From assembly GCA_017871115.1 (NCBI GenBank), contig JAFCIZ010000008.1:806001-870000 (forward strand): DNA of 64,000 nucleotides, read 5' to 3'. Position numbers and translations under genes: made by a program. The stretch is from Cunninghamella blakesleeana (taxonomy: Eukaryota; Mucoromycota; Mucoromycetes; Mucorales; Cunninghamellaceae). The number at the start of each line of letters is the position of its first letter. The first letter of the stretch is position 1. Of this stretch, positions 22,378-35,038 are shown piece by piece. A model generated the notes under the pieces. The model was not told the DNA's origin, did not search any database, and saw only the letters and a program-made list of their open reading frames with translations.

Positions 22378-23364
22378 TTTGCCCAAAGCTTCATGCATAT
22401 CCACATCCATTTTCACTACATTGTTGACTGTTAATAATAAAGATGACTCCATTTTCAAAAATAATGTCGATGGTGGTGGTAATGTGAGATTATTGTTATC
22501 ATCAACTGTACTCTCCATGAAATTTTTAAATAAAAACATAAATTCTAGAGCTTCATCTATCGATGCATGTGTTGAAATGAGTTGGTAATGTGAATTCTTC
22601 TATTTTCTTATATCCATAAAAGCCATTTTAAAGAAAAAAAAGTATATAATTCTACTTTATGTCCTATAGAAACGTTATATATAAACAATAGGTAAATAAA
22701 CAAATAACATGTCATTATCATTTTTATTATACTATTATTATATTACTTACCAGCTATCGTCATTCCAAATGTAGAATGTTCTTTTTCGGTCAAGGCATTT
22801 AGTAGCCGAAGATGAAGTCGACGTTTGGCAGTTTCAATTATTCTAACTCTATCCATAATGGTCTGGTCTTGACGTGTTTTAGGAGATTTGATTTCCCCAA
22901 TTCTCACATCAATAGCTTGTCCATTATTCAGGCGTACTTTAAATAATATATCTGGTCTACATTTTTTTTTGTCCATGATATTTTTTGCTTTTATACCCAA
23001 GAAGTAGAGTCCTTAAAGTAGTCATAATATATTATATAAAAAAGAAGATTTGTTAGTAACTATCGTTGATCGTTCACAGTTTTTCTCATCCATTTCAACA
23101 TGTCTATATATATTCTACTCTAACAGTCAATATATGCTTTTGATTTAAACGATAAGAAAACGAATTAACGAAAAATGAGACAGACATTGTAATAAAATCT
23201 AATTCAGTTGGTCTATTAATCGCTGGTGGAGGTATTGAATGGTTTAAGTAAACGTCAGTTAATATTTGATTTAAATAGATTTTGTCTAGATTATTGGCTG
23301 ATTCTGGTATAAAGAAAGTTTTATCATGAATTGATATTTTTAGAGGTTTAATATTTTTTTCCAC
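22378..23364 (-). pseudogene. Decayed PD-(D/E)XK-like gene
   Basis: Read on the minus strand, blocks of one protein appear in different frames. An N-terminal block lies at 23104-23364 (SANNLDKIYLNQILTDVY). A central block at 22743-23000 carries KKCRPDILFKV, then IDVRIGEIKSPK, the PD...ExK core, and ends at a plausible GTAAGT donor. Downstream blocks read GFYGYKKIEEFTLPTHF and then IDEALEFMFLFKNFMES. The joins need at least two frame changes after the intron, plus stop codons between the first two blocks, so the gene is broken. It belongs to the same broad nuclease-like superfamily as the gene at 2146-4155 but to a different subgroup. The motif is preserved although the frame is not, which suggests fairly recent decay or sequence errors in homopolymers. 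Confidence 0.62.
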
Positions 23365-23978
23365 AATTGAAGGTTAATCAAGTCTTGTACTGTTAAGTTC
23401 TATATTATTGTATTCAAAAATACCAGAGATCTTTAATCTAGAGTACAATTATCACTTGGTATAAAATTATCTCTAATAAATATCTCTTTCTATTATATCA
23501 TTTAAAATAAATCTTATGTTATCCGCTGGCTGCCCTCTATATCATGATACTAAAATTATTCAATACTTATTTAAATATCCTCCATAATCTGAAATCATCA
23601 TCATTTTTGGTGTGATGATATCTTATTATGACAATGGCACTAGCATTTTTACTCTGATTTGGTACCTTTTGAAAATAGAATTAACTCTTCCAAACTCCTG
23701 CGTCGTTTCCAACCCTTCTAATAATAATAATAAGGCATATTTACATTATAATAAACAGTACACTTTTATTTTAATTTTATCAATATAAATAATATATCTA
23801 ATGTTCTATTAGAACAGCTGATTATACTATATTTATTTTTAAAAAAATAATTTCTAGCTCCGGCCATTGTTAAAGCACGTGGCTATTTTTTTGTTTATAA
23901 ATTTTATTTTTATTTTTTTTATTCTTCATTCTTTTTTTTAAAAAAGTGCAAATAAGTTTATATCTGGCGTCGTTATAA
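23365..23978. other. Intergenic AT-rich stretch
   Basis: No supported gene. A single A/T-rich stretch precedes the direct repeat at 23979. Confidence 0.4.
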
Positions 23979-24374
23979 GATGGAACTTGACCGAAAGGTG
24001 ACCAACGCCTTCTTTGCTGAAGGACTTTGAAAGGCAAAGAACTGCTAGTTCCACTTAGTTGAGAATGACTTGAAAGCTATCCTTGCTTTGACCTTACCTC
24101 TTATACTGTGGTGACTTGAATAAGTTGTTGCTTTATAACTTGGTGTCATTCTCGCTAATATTGCTTGTAACAATAAAGATGCCGCAGATGGATGGAACTT
24201 GACCGAAAGGTGACCAATGCCTTCTTTGCTGAAGGACTTTGAAAGGCAAAGAACTGCTAGTCCCACTTAGTTGAGAATGACTTGAAAGCTATCCTTGCTT
24301 TGACCTTACCTCTTATACTGTGGTGACTTGAATAAGTTGTTGCTTTATAACTTGGTGTCATTCCCGCTAATATT
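23979..24374. repeat. Direct repeat of a ~184 bp unit, two copies (23979-24162 and 24191-24374)
   Basis: The two units start at GATGGAACTTGACCG and end at CGCTAATATT, are offset by 212 bp, and differ at only a few positions. They are separated by a 28 bp spacer ending GCAGATG. The sequence just after copy 2 contains CATCTGC, the inverse of that spacer end. The base composition is much less AT-rich than the neighbourhood. Each unit contains a potential stem (CTTTGC...GCAAAG). On the minus strand each unit has a short open frame (TPSYKATTYSSHHSIRGK). It could be a structured RNA, a relic exon, or part of a mobile element. Confidence 0.75.
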
Positions 24375-25783
24375 TTCATCTGCATTTATAGAAACTAAGA
24401 ATATATAATCATTATTAATTTTTTCTTTTGTTAGATTTTTATATATGTTTATATTATAGTGGGAATCCATGAAGATAATATTGTATCACTTTCCTCTAAA
24501 ACCTTGAGTATGAACTTGTGTCTACTTGTTTTGTTTACTTTTTTAGAAATACGGTTTTAAAAAGTAGATAGGAGGATAATGAAAGTGGAGCAAGTCATAA
24601 TTTATTTATTCATGTGCCTACGTTATATATATATGCTTGAAACATCATATTGTATTTAAATTAAAATCAGGGTGATTTTGTTATACCATTGAATGTGAAG
24701 GTAATAAGAAAATATGCATATAATTATAAATGTAATAAAAAGAAAGCATTGGTAAATTTATTATTATTATTATTTGATCATGTTAATTTTTCATCCATAT
24801 TAATATAATAAAACTTAATGTAATAATCATGAAACTTGGATAATATTTAACTTTGAGATTGGTATTCGGTAACATAATTACAATTATCATTATTTAATAG
24901 CGGGGCATATGAATGCTGTCAGTATAAGTAGAGAGCATATTCAAGGATGATTTTTTTTAAAAGTAAAAATAAAATAATATAAAGTAGCAGAATTAGTAAT
25001 ATTAAATTACTCTTTTTATATGATGTCAGTTTTTTGTTCATGTATTTATAAAATCAAATTAAAATAAATAGATTGTTAGTAATATAAAACTAAGTAAATA
25101 AAAAAATCTTTTTTTATTTATTTTAAATTTAAGTGTATGATTGGCATTCTTTAAATAATTATAAAACTGATAAAGAATAAATAAATCAGATATTCAAATA
25201 CAAAAGTTTTGCCATACATAGAAAATCAATGATATGTAAATATACAGTACAGTGTTTGATGATCTTTTTTATTATTTTCTTATTAATGGTTGTTTATGTA
25301 TTCATTATTTTTTATATTTTCAATCATGAAAATAATTATATTTAATAATATAATTATATAAATATGATTGAATGAATTTTTTTTACATTTTGGTTCTGTG
25401 ATTTTTTATTTACTCATTAAAGTACATATAAACTAAAAACAAATCGCTTATTTCAATTAATTAAAAACTCTATCATAATAGCGATGAGAATATTAAAAAA
25501 ATAAATAGATGTTTTGCAATTTCAAACATATATTATATATATATATATATATATTAGCAATAACTTTAAATTTTTTCATCTTCAAATTGATCTATTAATA
25601 TAGATATTTGCTTATTTAATATAAAATAAAAATAATCAGAATAGAATAATTATTAGGCAAATGGCCTTTATCATACCTAACCTTAGCAATATATACAATA
25701 AAATAAACAGATAATAACAGTAGAATTAATAATAAAACACGTTTATATAAGTATCAACACGATAATTTACCAATTAAAATATA
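24375..25783. other. Gene-poor AT-rich stretch
   Basis: No exon with coding composition was found on either strand. Short A/T tracts and scattered TA runs (for example around 25534-25555) are the only pattern. Confidence 0.45.
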
Positions 25784-27150
25784 CTAATACTGGCCAATAT
25801 TAAAGAGAAGCATATCATATAAAGTTAATGTTGAGGTGTGATTAAACCATATTGGAAAATAAGTTAGTCGATGTACTAATAAAGTTGGTATGGATATTGT
25901 TGATAAAGCCATGGCTATTCTATTTTTCATATTGAAATAAATCATAAATTGATGAATACACATATCAATATGAACTTGTATCGGAACCAAAAAGTATTAA
26001 GAGTTTGATGTAATGACAATAATCCATACGATTGTAATTTATATAATTTTTTAACTAAAGAGATATGACAATAGATATTAAATTAAATTATTATGATACA
26101 ATAAATAAAAAAAGTCTCTGAATAAATTGACTGTAGAGTTGCCAGATACTTGTATTAAACTTACACCTTCAGCTAATTGTCTATTATAAATATGATACAG
26201 CCAAAATAATAATACTAAAAACTATATACAGCTACTTATATACACATATATATCTCCTGTTTTATATAGCTCTATTAGCACTGTAATCACAATTTTGTTT
26301 TAGTAATCTGCTGCATTAAAAGACTTGCAACTCATTTTTTTATAAACAATATTTCACAAAATAAAAAAAGTGATTACTTAAGCTATCAGCTGGTTTATTA
26401 CTCATTAATTATTATTATTTTCTTAAAAAAAAATATTATGGGAAGTGACACGTTGTAAAAAAAGATCTATTAAAAAATAATAAGTTAAATTAATGTTGAA
26501 ATATCAATAAGAAAAATTAAAATTAATTTGCAAGTCTATTTGTTTATTCAACAAGTAATATGACTTGACAATACCAACAGGAACGAAGGAAGTAATCAAA
26601 GTGTAATTAAGCATTCGGACTTTCTATATCAATTGCTAGATTTTCCATATTACACACTTGAATACTTAAAGAATTTGATCATTGATTACAAATGGCATTG
26701 GATTAAGAGTGATTATTAGGTTCCCTATATTCTCAGCTATATTTATATCATACCTGCGTATTTGATTAAAAAATAGGCTCCATAAATTATTTACTTTGCT
26801 ACAGTACAGAAAAATATATTCTAAAGTGCCAATTTCATTATGACTGAAAGAGAAGTCATCAACTTTTTTTTTTTAACATATTTATTGATTGAATGTAATG
26901 TATGAACATTGTTGATTATAGTACAACACTAAATAGTTTGAGCTCCAGGCTAAGTATTAAGTTTTCAGAAAAGATTTCCATAAAGTAGTTATATGATCAG
27001 TTGGTGATGAATCTAAATAAATTTTGATGATATTTAAATATAATCTTTTAGAAGCAAATAGTTTTCAAGCGTTCATATTTTTGAATTTAATAATAAAATT
27101 ACCATCAAAAATATTATCACTACAATGAATTGGTATAATTGGCATTTTCT
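25784..27150 (-). pseudogene. Relic coding sequence of unknown family
   Basis: Several minus-strand stretches look like decayed protein-coding sequence. The block at 25784-25990 (STISIPTLLVHRLTYFPIWF) is open. Another near 26640-26810 reads NIAENIGNLIITLNPMPFVI. A third near 26960-27140 reads IIKFKNMNA, then LYLNIIKIYLDSSPTDHITTLWKSF after an in-frame stop. Hydrophobic and Asn-rich segments of this type recall leucine-rich F-box proteins of Mucorales, but I cannot confirm the family. Stops and frame changes make an active gene unlikely. Confidence 0.35.
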
Positions 27151-27320
27151 CAAGCACAGTCGTAAATATTCAGAAAAAAACGTGGAAAAAAAGCTTCTCT
27201 ATATTTAATTTTTTAGTCTCCGATAACTCTTAAAGCTGATTTACCTTTTATAACTTTTCTACCTTCTCTTTCCTTTCTCTTTTTTATTTTTCTTGTTATA
27301 TATTTTCTTCTTTTCTTTGA

Positions 27321-28409
27321 ATGCAACCACATAAAATAGCATCTAATGGTTTTCAAAATCCTGAAAATTATGGTAAAAAGAATAAAGAAGAATAATTTAT
27401 TTTATATATTTTTTACAATGAATAGTTAATCTTATTATTTTTTTTTATTTGTACTGGATAATAGAATTAGCTCGGCCAAGGTATCCGAAGGAATCCATTG
27501 AATTTATTGAAACGATTTTACCACCTAAGGCAAAGATTGGTGAAATAGGTGCTGGTACTGGGATTTTTACTCGCTTTTTAATCGAGTCACCCTGTCAGTA
27601 TGAAGTTATTGCTGTAGAGCCTGTCGAAGGTATGCGTCGAAAATTCAAATCTTCTATACCTAATGTAGAAATAAGAGATGGAACATCTTGGAATACTGGT
27701 TTGGACGATAATTCATTGGATGCTGTTGTAGTTGCTCAAGTAATGATTTATATTTATTATTTATTTTAAGAAATACATGAAAAAAAAGAAGGGATGGTTA
27801 ATCATGATGTATTTTTTTTATTCGAATACACAGGCATTTCATTGGTTTGATGACATCAAAAGTTTACAAGAATTTCATCGAATTCTTAAACCAGGTGGCC
27901 GATTATTATTGATTTGGAACATGGAATCAAAGGAAAATACTCGATGGGTAGAAGAAATACGAAGGTAAGGGGGATGGCAATTGATTTTTTAATTTTTTTT
28001 AAAAAAAAAATGATAATTCCGATATTGAAATATATATATATATATACTTTTTTTTTGCACGTTTATATAATCGTATGTTAGATTATACGAAGTATATGAT
28101 GCTTCAGCACCTCAATATAGAAAAGGGCGATGGAAACAAGTATTTGAAACCGATGAAGCCAAAGCATTATTTGATTTACCTCTTCAATTTAAAAAATTTG
28201 ATTACCCAATGCCATTTATACGCGATTTGATTTTCCCTCGTATTGCAAGTAAAAGTTATATTGCTATATTATCAGATAAAGAAAAAGAGAAATTACGTCA
28301 ACAAATTGACCTAGTCTTGGACAATCCTGAATATGGTTTTAAAACGGATGATAAGGGGAATTTTATTTATCCTCATGATACAGATTTAGTTTGGTGCCAA
28401 AAGAAATAA
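27321..28409 (+). CDS. SAM-dependent class I methyltransferase (Methyltransf_11 type)
   Basis: Four exons (27321-27372, 27465-27739, 27834-27964, 28082-28409) encode about 261 aa. Motif I is IGEIGAGTGIFTRFL. An acidic post-motif (VIAVEPVEGM) binds the SAM ribose. Motif II/III is SLDAVVVAQ, then AFHWFDD and ILKPGGRLLLIWNM. The AFHWF motif after the second intron is typical of the trans-aconitate methyltransferase-like fungal proteins (Tmt1/Crg1 type), which methylate small acids; the actual substrate is not predictable. The protein has no signal peptide, so it is probably cytosolic. The start MQPHKIASNGFQNPENY is short but conserved in spirit: related proteins have a FANP-Y-like motif before the domain. 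Confidence 0.85.
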
Positions 28410-29200
28410 AAATAAACCTATACATTTTTCCTAATTTAGACGTTTAATTAGATAAAAAAAAACCACGATCATGCATGTAACGCAGTAAAATCGGAAATAA
28501 AATAAAGCAAGATTCAGTGATACATACAACAAAAAAAAAAAAAAGAATAAATAACTGGAAGGACCAACGACGTGTATTTATATTTGTATGTAAATAAAAC
28601 CAAGTGGGATGAGTACTTAATTTGAGATTATTTCAATCTGTTTAGAGCGACAGAACTAATGATTCTATTTATTTTAAAATACCAATTATACGTATTGGAA
28701 ATTTTTTCTAAAATATACTATTTAATATAATCATTGTACAATAATCAATATATATATTTATAAATCTTTATTTTTAAATTAATATATAGTATTACTATAA
28801 TAACCTCTATAGTCCTATTTCATTTTATTTTAGTATTAAAAAAGATAATTTTTGAATATTATATATTTATATTAATAAACAGCCTGTCTTTGTACTATCA
28901 AATCATCTTTAAAATTAGCAGGAAGTGTGATTACCTGTTCATTGATAGTCTTAAATATATGATTCAGCTGTAATCAAATAATAATAGAAACACATTTCTA
29001 TATACCCTATGAGCTTTGGATAGACTAAGGTTTTATGATAATGATTTAACTGAATAAATATATCTTGGTGGTGTATTTTATTTTCAAGTATGGTGTATTT
29101 TATAACAATAATCGCATTTAAAAGACCAATTTATGTGCTAAGATTTTGATATATATTGGATGATTTACATATATTCAAAATATATAAAGAATAAGATATA
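28410..29200. other. Gene-poor region with a coding-like minus-strand tail
   Basis: On the minus strand at about 28881-28970 there is an open run with coding composition (KTINEQVITLPANFKDDLIV) ending in TAA. It is preceded by an acceptor-like GATTACAG and another short run (LNHYHKTLVYPKLIGYIE) at about 28995-29060. These may be the last exons of a decayed gene. No intact gene is supported. Confidence 0.35.
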
Positions 29201-29253
29201 TTATTTTGATATATAGATTTTATTTATTAAATAAAATCTATATATCAAAATAA
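29201..29253. repeat. Perfect palindrome with 26 bp arms and a 1 bp centre
   Basis: Left arm 29201-29226 begins TTATTTTGATATATAG and right arm 29228-29253 is its exact reverse complement, with a single T between. The DNA could extrude as a cruciform, or the transcript could fold as a long hairpin. No gene abuts it. Confidence 0.9.
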
Positions 29254-30456
29254 AAAAAAGTTAATAAAAGTATTTGAAACGTAGATTTTTTTTAAAACGG
29301 TTAACTTATTTTTCATTTCTGTTATTTTTTTAATAAAAGTAAAAGGAAATGATTTATACCTTATTTTTTTTTTTCTTTACTTTTCATTTTCATTATATTT
29401 TTATTTATAAAAAAAAAAAGGTTTTTTTAACTCCAAACAGCTTATGATCTTTTCACGGAACATAAACTATCCCCAGACCCCCAATGGAGCAAAGACAAAT
29501 CACTAAATAGAGATCCGATTGACCTTATACAATTTTGAGTTTAATAGTTAAATTATTTGGTTCCAAAAGGATTGCAATCTATATTAGATGAAATGTCTTT
29601 AAAAAACCGCACAAAGAGAAGAAAAAAAGAAGAAAAAAGATAGCCTTTTTATACTTTTTTTAAAAAAAAATTTTTTTTGGACTGGTTTTTATGGTCACTG
29701 GATACTTAAACATATTTCTGCGCTTCCATTGGCCAAGTCATTTGCTTTTATACTATTTTTTATTGCTATTTTTTTATTTATATAGTAATAATAATATAAT
29801 AAGCTTATAAGTTTTAAACAAGTGGTATAGTAAAAAGCAATAGACTATGCATGAAAAAAAACAAATATTACAAATTGATCATTATTTAAAACCCGCTCAT
29901 TTCCTACAAAAACTTTAATTTTTATTGGAAGAATTTCTAATATTTTAATTTCTTGCTCCCATATTTTTTTCTATCACTCTCATTTATTCATTTTTTCTTT
30001 TTATCATAATAAAAATCATTCTATTAAATAATCGTGTTATTTAATGATTTTATTTTGATTCTTGGATCATTTATTCATTAATGTATAAAAATAGCACGCA
30101 TATTTCAAATAATTAAAAATCACATCTTGATAGTAATGTAAATGTTAAAAACAAAGTTAGATAGTTTGCTCATAAATCAACATACATTCAATTATATATA
30201 TATATATAATTATGATGCGCATTTTACGTTTTATTATTATTATTTAAATTTACAAGCTTTTTTTTTTTTTTTAAACTAACTTAATATATATTAAAGGCAA
30301 AACGTTAAAATAGTAATTAAATCCTTTAGAATACCCTCTTTAAAAAACAGCATAAATGCAATATCCATCTGCTTTGATTAGAGTTATCTAGTAAAAAAGA
30401 TCATTAATATCTTGAGATAGAATACATATAAAGCTGGATATTGCAAAAGTAAAAAA
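29254..30456. other. Gene-poor AT-rich stretch
   Basis: Homopolymer tracts and short TA runs. No coding, RNA or repeat feature was recognised. Confidence 0.45.
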
Positions 30457-31000
30457 TTAAACACATACACATTTCAAATGGCCGTTATCTTTTAATGAAT
30501 AGGTTAACCAGTAGTTTTGATCATATATAGGTTTTTTACTGTTAAAACTTTTAGTTATTCTGACAGAAAGGTATTGGCAACAGGAATTCAATTGAATACC
30601 CTTTAATGTTTTAGTGCATATTGGTTTATGATCGACTCCATTATACATGATATGCTGTAAATAAATCTATGTTCCCAAATAAAGAAAACTGTAAAATAAA
30701 AAACATACTTCCAATAATATTGATTTATCTCATATATCATTCATCACTTTGTATAACTCTAATGCAACTGATACCATATCTTTAATTTTAATTTAATGCT
30801 TACATTTATACCATAATAGTAAAATGACAATAAATTTTCTCTTCATTTCAAGTCACATTTAAATTTAATATCATTTCTAGATAACCACACCTTATAAATT
30901 TTGTATTTAAAGAATTAACGAGTTTATTACTGGTTTCCGTATGCCAGTGATATATTTATTTAGGATTTATAATACTTGATTGTTGGCCAGAATAATATGA
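30457..31000 (-). pseudogene. Relic coding sequence of unknown family
   Basis: The minus strand at 30457-30648 has an open run with coding-like composition (GIQLNSCCQYLSVRITKSF, ending LKCVCV). Upstream on that strand, near 30740-30800, a second run reads KDMVSVALELYKVMNDI before a stop. Stop codons and frame changes separate them. I do not recognise the family and call it a relic only on composition. Confidence 0.3.
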
Positions 31001-32043
31001 GGAAAATGATGAAAGTTGATGAGGGGTTAAAAGGATAAGCATGTAATTTAATAGTATTCCTTGTTATTCTTGCTTTTCTTTTACAAATTGATATTCACTA
31101 ATCATTCAAAAACTATTAAACCAATTTAGGATAAAATGTATTAAAATTCGATACTTTTCTTTATATCTTCGTTTCATCTTTGGTTGAAGAAAAAACTATA
31201 TATATATATATCCCTCGTCAATCACCGCTACCCTTTTTAGAAGCCATATTCCAACTATTTTTTAGTATCGAGTGACTTTTTTCCCTTATGGTACCAAAAA
31301 TATTAATATAACTGCTAATGTAATATCCTTCTTATTTATATAGATTATGCTGTATTTTATATTATAGTTTAACAAGTTTTACTGTTGAGTTTGATTTTGA
31401 TATAGCAATTTTTTAATGATGCTAGAATCTTAATAATAATAATAATAACAATACTAACGGTAAAAATATATAGTTTGATATATTTCAGGTAATTCTTTTT
31501 TATCATTATAAATTGATATAGACTTGGGATTTCTTATTTTCCTTAGTAGCTTTCCATTATTGTGTATATAAATAAGCTTTTCCGTTATATAATGCCTATA
31601 AACCTTAATATTTATAGCTTTTTCTTTTTATCACTATAAATGGCAATAAACGCGTAAAACCATCTTTTTGATAGTATTTTTTAGTATATTGTTGACTATA
31701 TAAAATTGTAATTCTTTTTTGAGCGATTAAAGCTGATTAAGTAAAAAGAATGGGAAATAAGGTATTCATTAATAAAAAGAAGTTTTACAAAAGATTGAGT
31801 GCGGTAAAAGGGAGAATGAAAAAATCTAATTATTTTCACAAGTGAAAAAATATTGAAATTCCGTTAAAAAAATTGGAGGGTAGTGTGCTTAAAAATTGAT
31901 TTACACTATTTTTTTTTCTATTTCTTTTTTTCCTTATTTTTTTTTCTTTTCTTTTTTCTAGTAGTTATATATATTCATATAAATATATATATAAATATAA
32001 ATATATTTATTTAATTAATTAATAATAATAATATATAAAACAT
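31001..32043. promoter_or_regulatory. Upstream region of the PP2A scaffold gene
   Basis: No coding exon was found. A C/T-rich tract at about 31908-31965 lies some 80-140 bp upstream of the ATG, a position shared with other plus-strand genes here; a promoter or 5' UTR role is inferred. Confidence 0.35.
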
Positions 32044-32390
32044 ATGGATACCAATCAAACTACCACAGAACTACCCATTAATCCTACACCATCGGACTAT
32101 TCATCATCTATTTTAACTTCACCACCTGGAATAGAAAACCAGCCTCAGCAAGAACAGGAGCAACAGCAACAGCAATTACATTTTCCAAATAGACAATTTA
32201 GTATTGATAATAATAATGATAACAATGGTATGGATGAACAAGAATTATACCCTATTGCTGTCCTCGTAGAAGAACTTAAAAATGAAGATGTTCAATTACG
32301 TTTAAATGCTATTCGTAATCTTGGAACTATTGCTATGGCACTTGGCCCACAAAGAACAAGAGATGAATTGATCCCTTTTCTTAACGGTAT

Positions 32391-32425
<35 letters not shown>

Positions 32426-33740
32426 GATAGATATTAAAAAAAAAAAAAAAAAAAAAAAAAGGTATTAAATACTAATACTATTTTTTATCATATTTATTTA
32501 TCATTGCCCTTAATATATATATATATATATATTATAGACTCTATTGATGATGAAGATGAAGTTTTAATGGCTGTTGCTGAAGAATTAGCCAGTTTTGTTG
32601 ATTATGTTGGTGGTAATGAGTATGCTCATGTTTTATTAAGTCCTTTAGAAAATTTGTCTGCTGTAGAAGAGGTGTTAGTACGCGAAAAGGTGAGGAATCA
32701 TATTTATATATGTTTATTATTATAATAAAAAAGAATAATAAGGACTTATCATCTTGTACTTTCTTCATCTCTTATTCATTATACGTTTATTAGGCTGTGG
32801 AATCGTTATGTAAAATAGTAGTCATATTTAATGGATCTCAAGTTGAACTTTACTTTTTACCACTCATAAGACGTCTTTCCAGTGGAGAATGGTTTACCAA
32901 TAAAACTTCAGCTACTGGTTTATTTGCCTCAGTTTATGATTTATGTACTGATGAACAAAAAGCAGAACTTTTAACGTAAATACATATATTATCTATCTTA
33001 AATAATGAACATTTTATTAACAATTATAATTACACTGGATTTTTACTTATATTTTATATATTAAATAGTTTATTTGCTCAATTAATTCAAGATGATACAC
33101 CAATGGTCCGTCGCGCAGCTACTAAAGCATTAGGGGTAAACGAAAAAAATACGTTCATCTATAAACTATTACTATTATTACTAAATAGATAAGTATTGGT
33201 TTTATTAATATTAATAATCTTATTCTATTATTATATAGCCATTCGCAAAGAAAATTAAAAAGGAGGATTTTTTGGCTAATATCTTACCACACTTCCTTAA
33301 ATTAACCGATGATGATCAAGATACTGTTCGACTTTTAACAGTAGAAGATGTTTTAAGTATTACAAGTATATTAACACCAGAAGAAAGTAAACAACTCTTA
33401 TTACCTACTTTGAAATCTCTTGGTCAAGATAAATCATGGCGTGTACGATATGTTGTTGCTACTCATTTTTCAGATGTATGTATTTTTTTTCCAAAAAAAA
33501 AAAAGAAAAAAAGAAAAAAAATAATAGTAAAAAGGGAATAATAGGTTAATAATATATACATACTCTTATTTATAATCTTTTATTTATTATTGTTATTATT
33601 TTATAGTTATGTAAGGCTTTTGGAGAAAATGTCACTAGAGAAGAGCTTGTCGATTTATTTGTTGGACTTATTAAAGATACTGAAGGTGAAGTAAAGATTA
33701 TGGCCATTGGTCAAGCTCCAGGTAAATATAGAATTGTGTA

Positions 33741-33778
<38 letters not shown>

Positions 33779-35038
33779 AGTTATATGAATTAAACTTATA
33801 AATATGTTGCATGCTGTAATAATTATTTACACCATTTATATATTTACATATCATTTATATAGCCTTCGCTAGATTAATCGATGAAGCCACAGTGGAGGAT
33901 AGATTACTTCCTTGTATTAAAGATTTAGTTATTGATACAAATCAACATGTTAGAGCCGCAGTTGCTAGTAATATCAGTGGATTAGCACCTATCCTTGGAA
34001 AGAAAATGTAAGTTTTTTATAAATAGATACATAGTTACATATATTATCTAAATTTATTCATCCACTCATCCTGTCCATTTTTTTTATTTTATTTTATTAA
34101 TAGTACCATTGAATATTTATTACCATTGTTCTTACAATTATTAAAGGATGACTTCCCCGATGTTAGATTAAATATTATTTCCAAGTTAGAAGGTGTTAAT
34201 CAAGGTAAATGAGCGATCATTTATTAAATGGAAATAATATATAAAAAAGTAGGCTTTTCATTCCAGACCTCCTCATTTTTTTAAAAAAAATTGTTATTTT
34301 TTATTCTATATTTGGTAGTGATTGGGGTGGAATTACTTTCCCAATCTTTGCTTCCAGCCATTGTAGAATTAGCAGAAGATAAACAATGGCGAGTTCGACT
34401 TGCTATTATAGAATATATTCCTTTCTTGGCAGCTCAACTAGGTATTGAGTTCTTTGATGAACGATTATTAAAATTATGTATTTCTTGGTTAGAAGATGCT
34501 GTTTTCTCTGTCCGTGATGCTGCTACTACCAACCTTAAACTCTTAGTAGAAATATTTGGGGCTGATTGGGCTAAAAATACGGTAATTCCTCAAATCATGA
34601 CCATGGCACATAATGAAAATTATTTGTACCGAATGACCACCTTATTTGCCTTATCTGTAAGTTTTCAAGTCATCCCATTTTTTTTTTTTTAAAAAAAAAA
34701 AAAAAGTATGATTAAAAAGAAGAAAAAGTAGTAATATATATATATATATTTATACTATTATTACTTTATTTTATTAGACAATGGCCATATCATTAAGTCC
34801 CGAGATTATTCAAGAATCCATCTTACCTACCGTCCTTGAACTTGTTGAAGACCCTATCCCAAATGTTCGTTTTAATGTTGCTAAATCCTTAGGCGTTTTA
34901 ACCCCTATTCTTAGAAATAGCCCTGCTACTGAAGTTCTTACTACTTCACAAGTGAAACCTGCACTTCAAAAATTGAATAATGATACAGATATGGATGTAA
35001 GGTGGTTTGCCGAAAAAGCTTTATTATCAGGTAAATAA
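32044..35038 (+). CDS. TPD3: Protein phosphatase 2A scaffold subunit A (PR65 / Tpd3)
   Basis: The HEAT-repeat scaffold that holds the catalytic C subunit and a variable B subunit of PP2A, and also serves STRIPAK. Ten exons (32044-32386, 32538-32689, 32794-32975, 33069-33135, 33239-33475, 33607-33721, 33863-34007, 34104-34204, 34319-34656, 34778-35038) join in frame to about 646 aa, close to yeast Tpd3. After a Gln-rich N-terminal extension the protein is a continuous series of HEAT repeats: [100 protein letters not shown] and [14 protein letters not shown]. The frame ends naturally in a TAA after EKALLSGK. The first intron carries a TA microsatellite and a poly(A) run. Confidence is high from the repeat order. 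Confidence 0.93.

Noticed and set aside
24045..24266. 73-codon minus-strand frame as a gene
   Set aside because: It crosses both repeat units and the spacer, so it is created by the tandem arrangement; no family was recognised.
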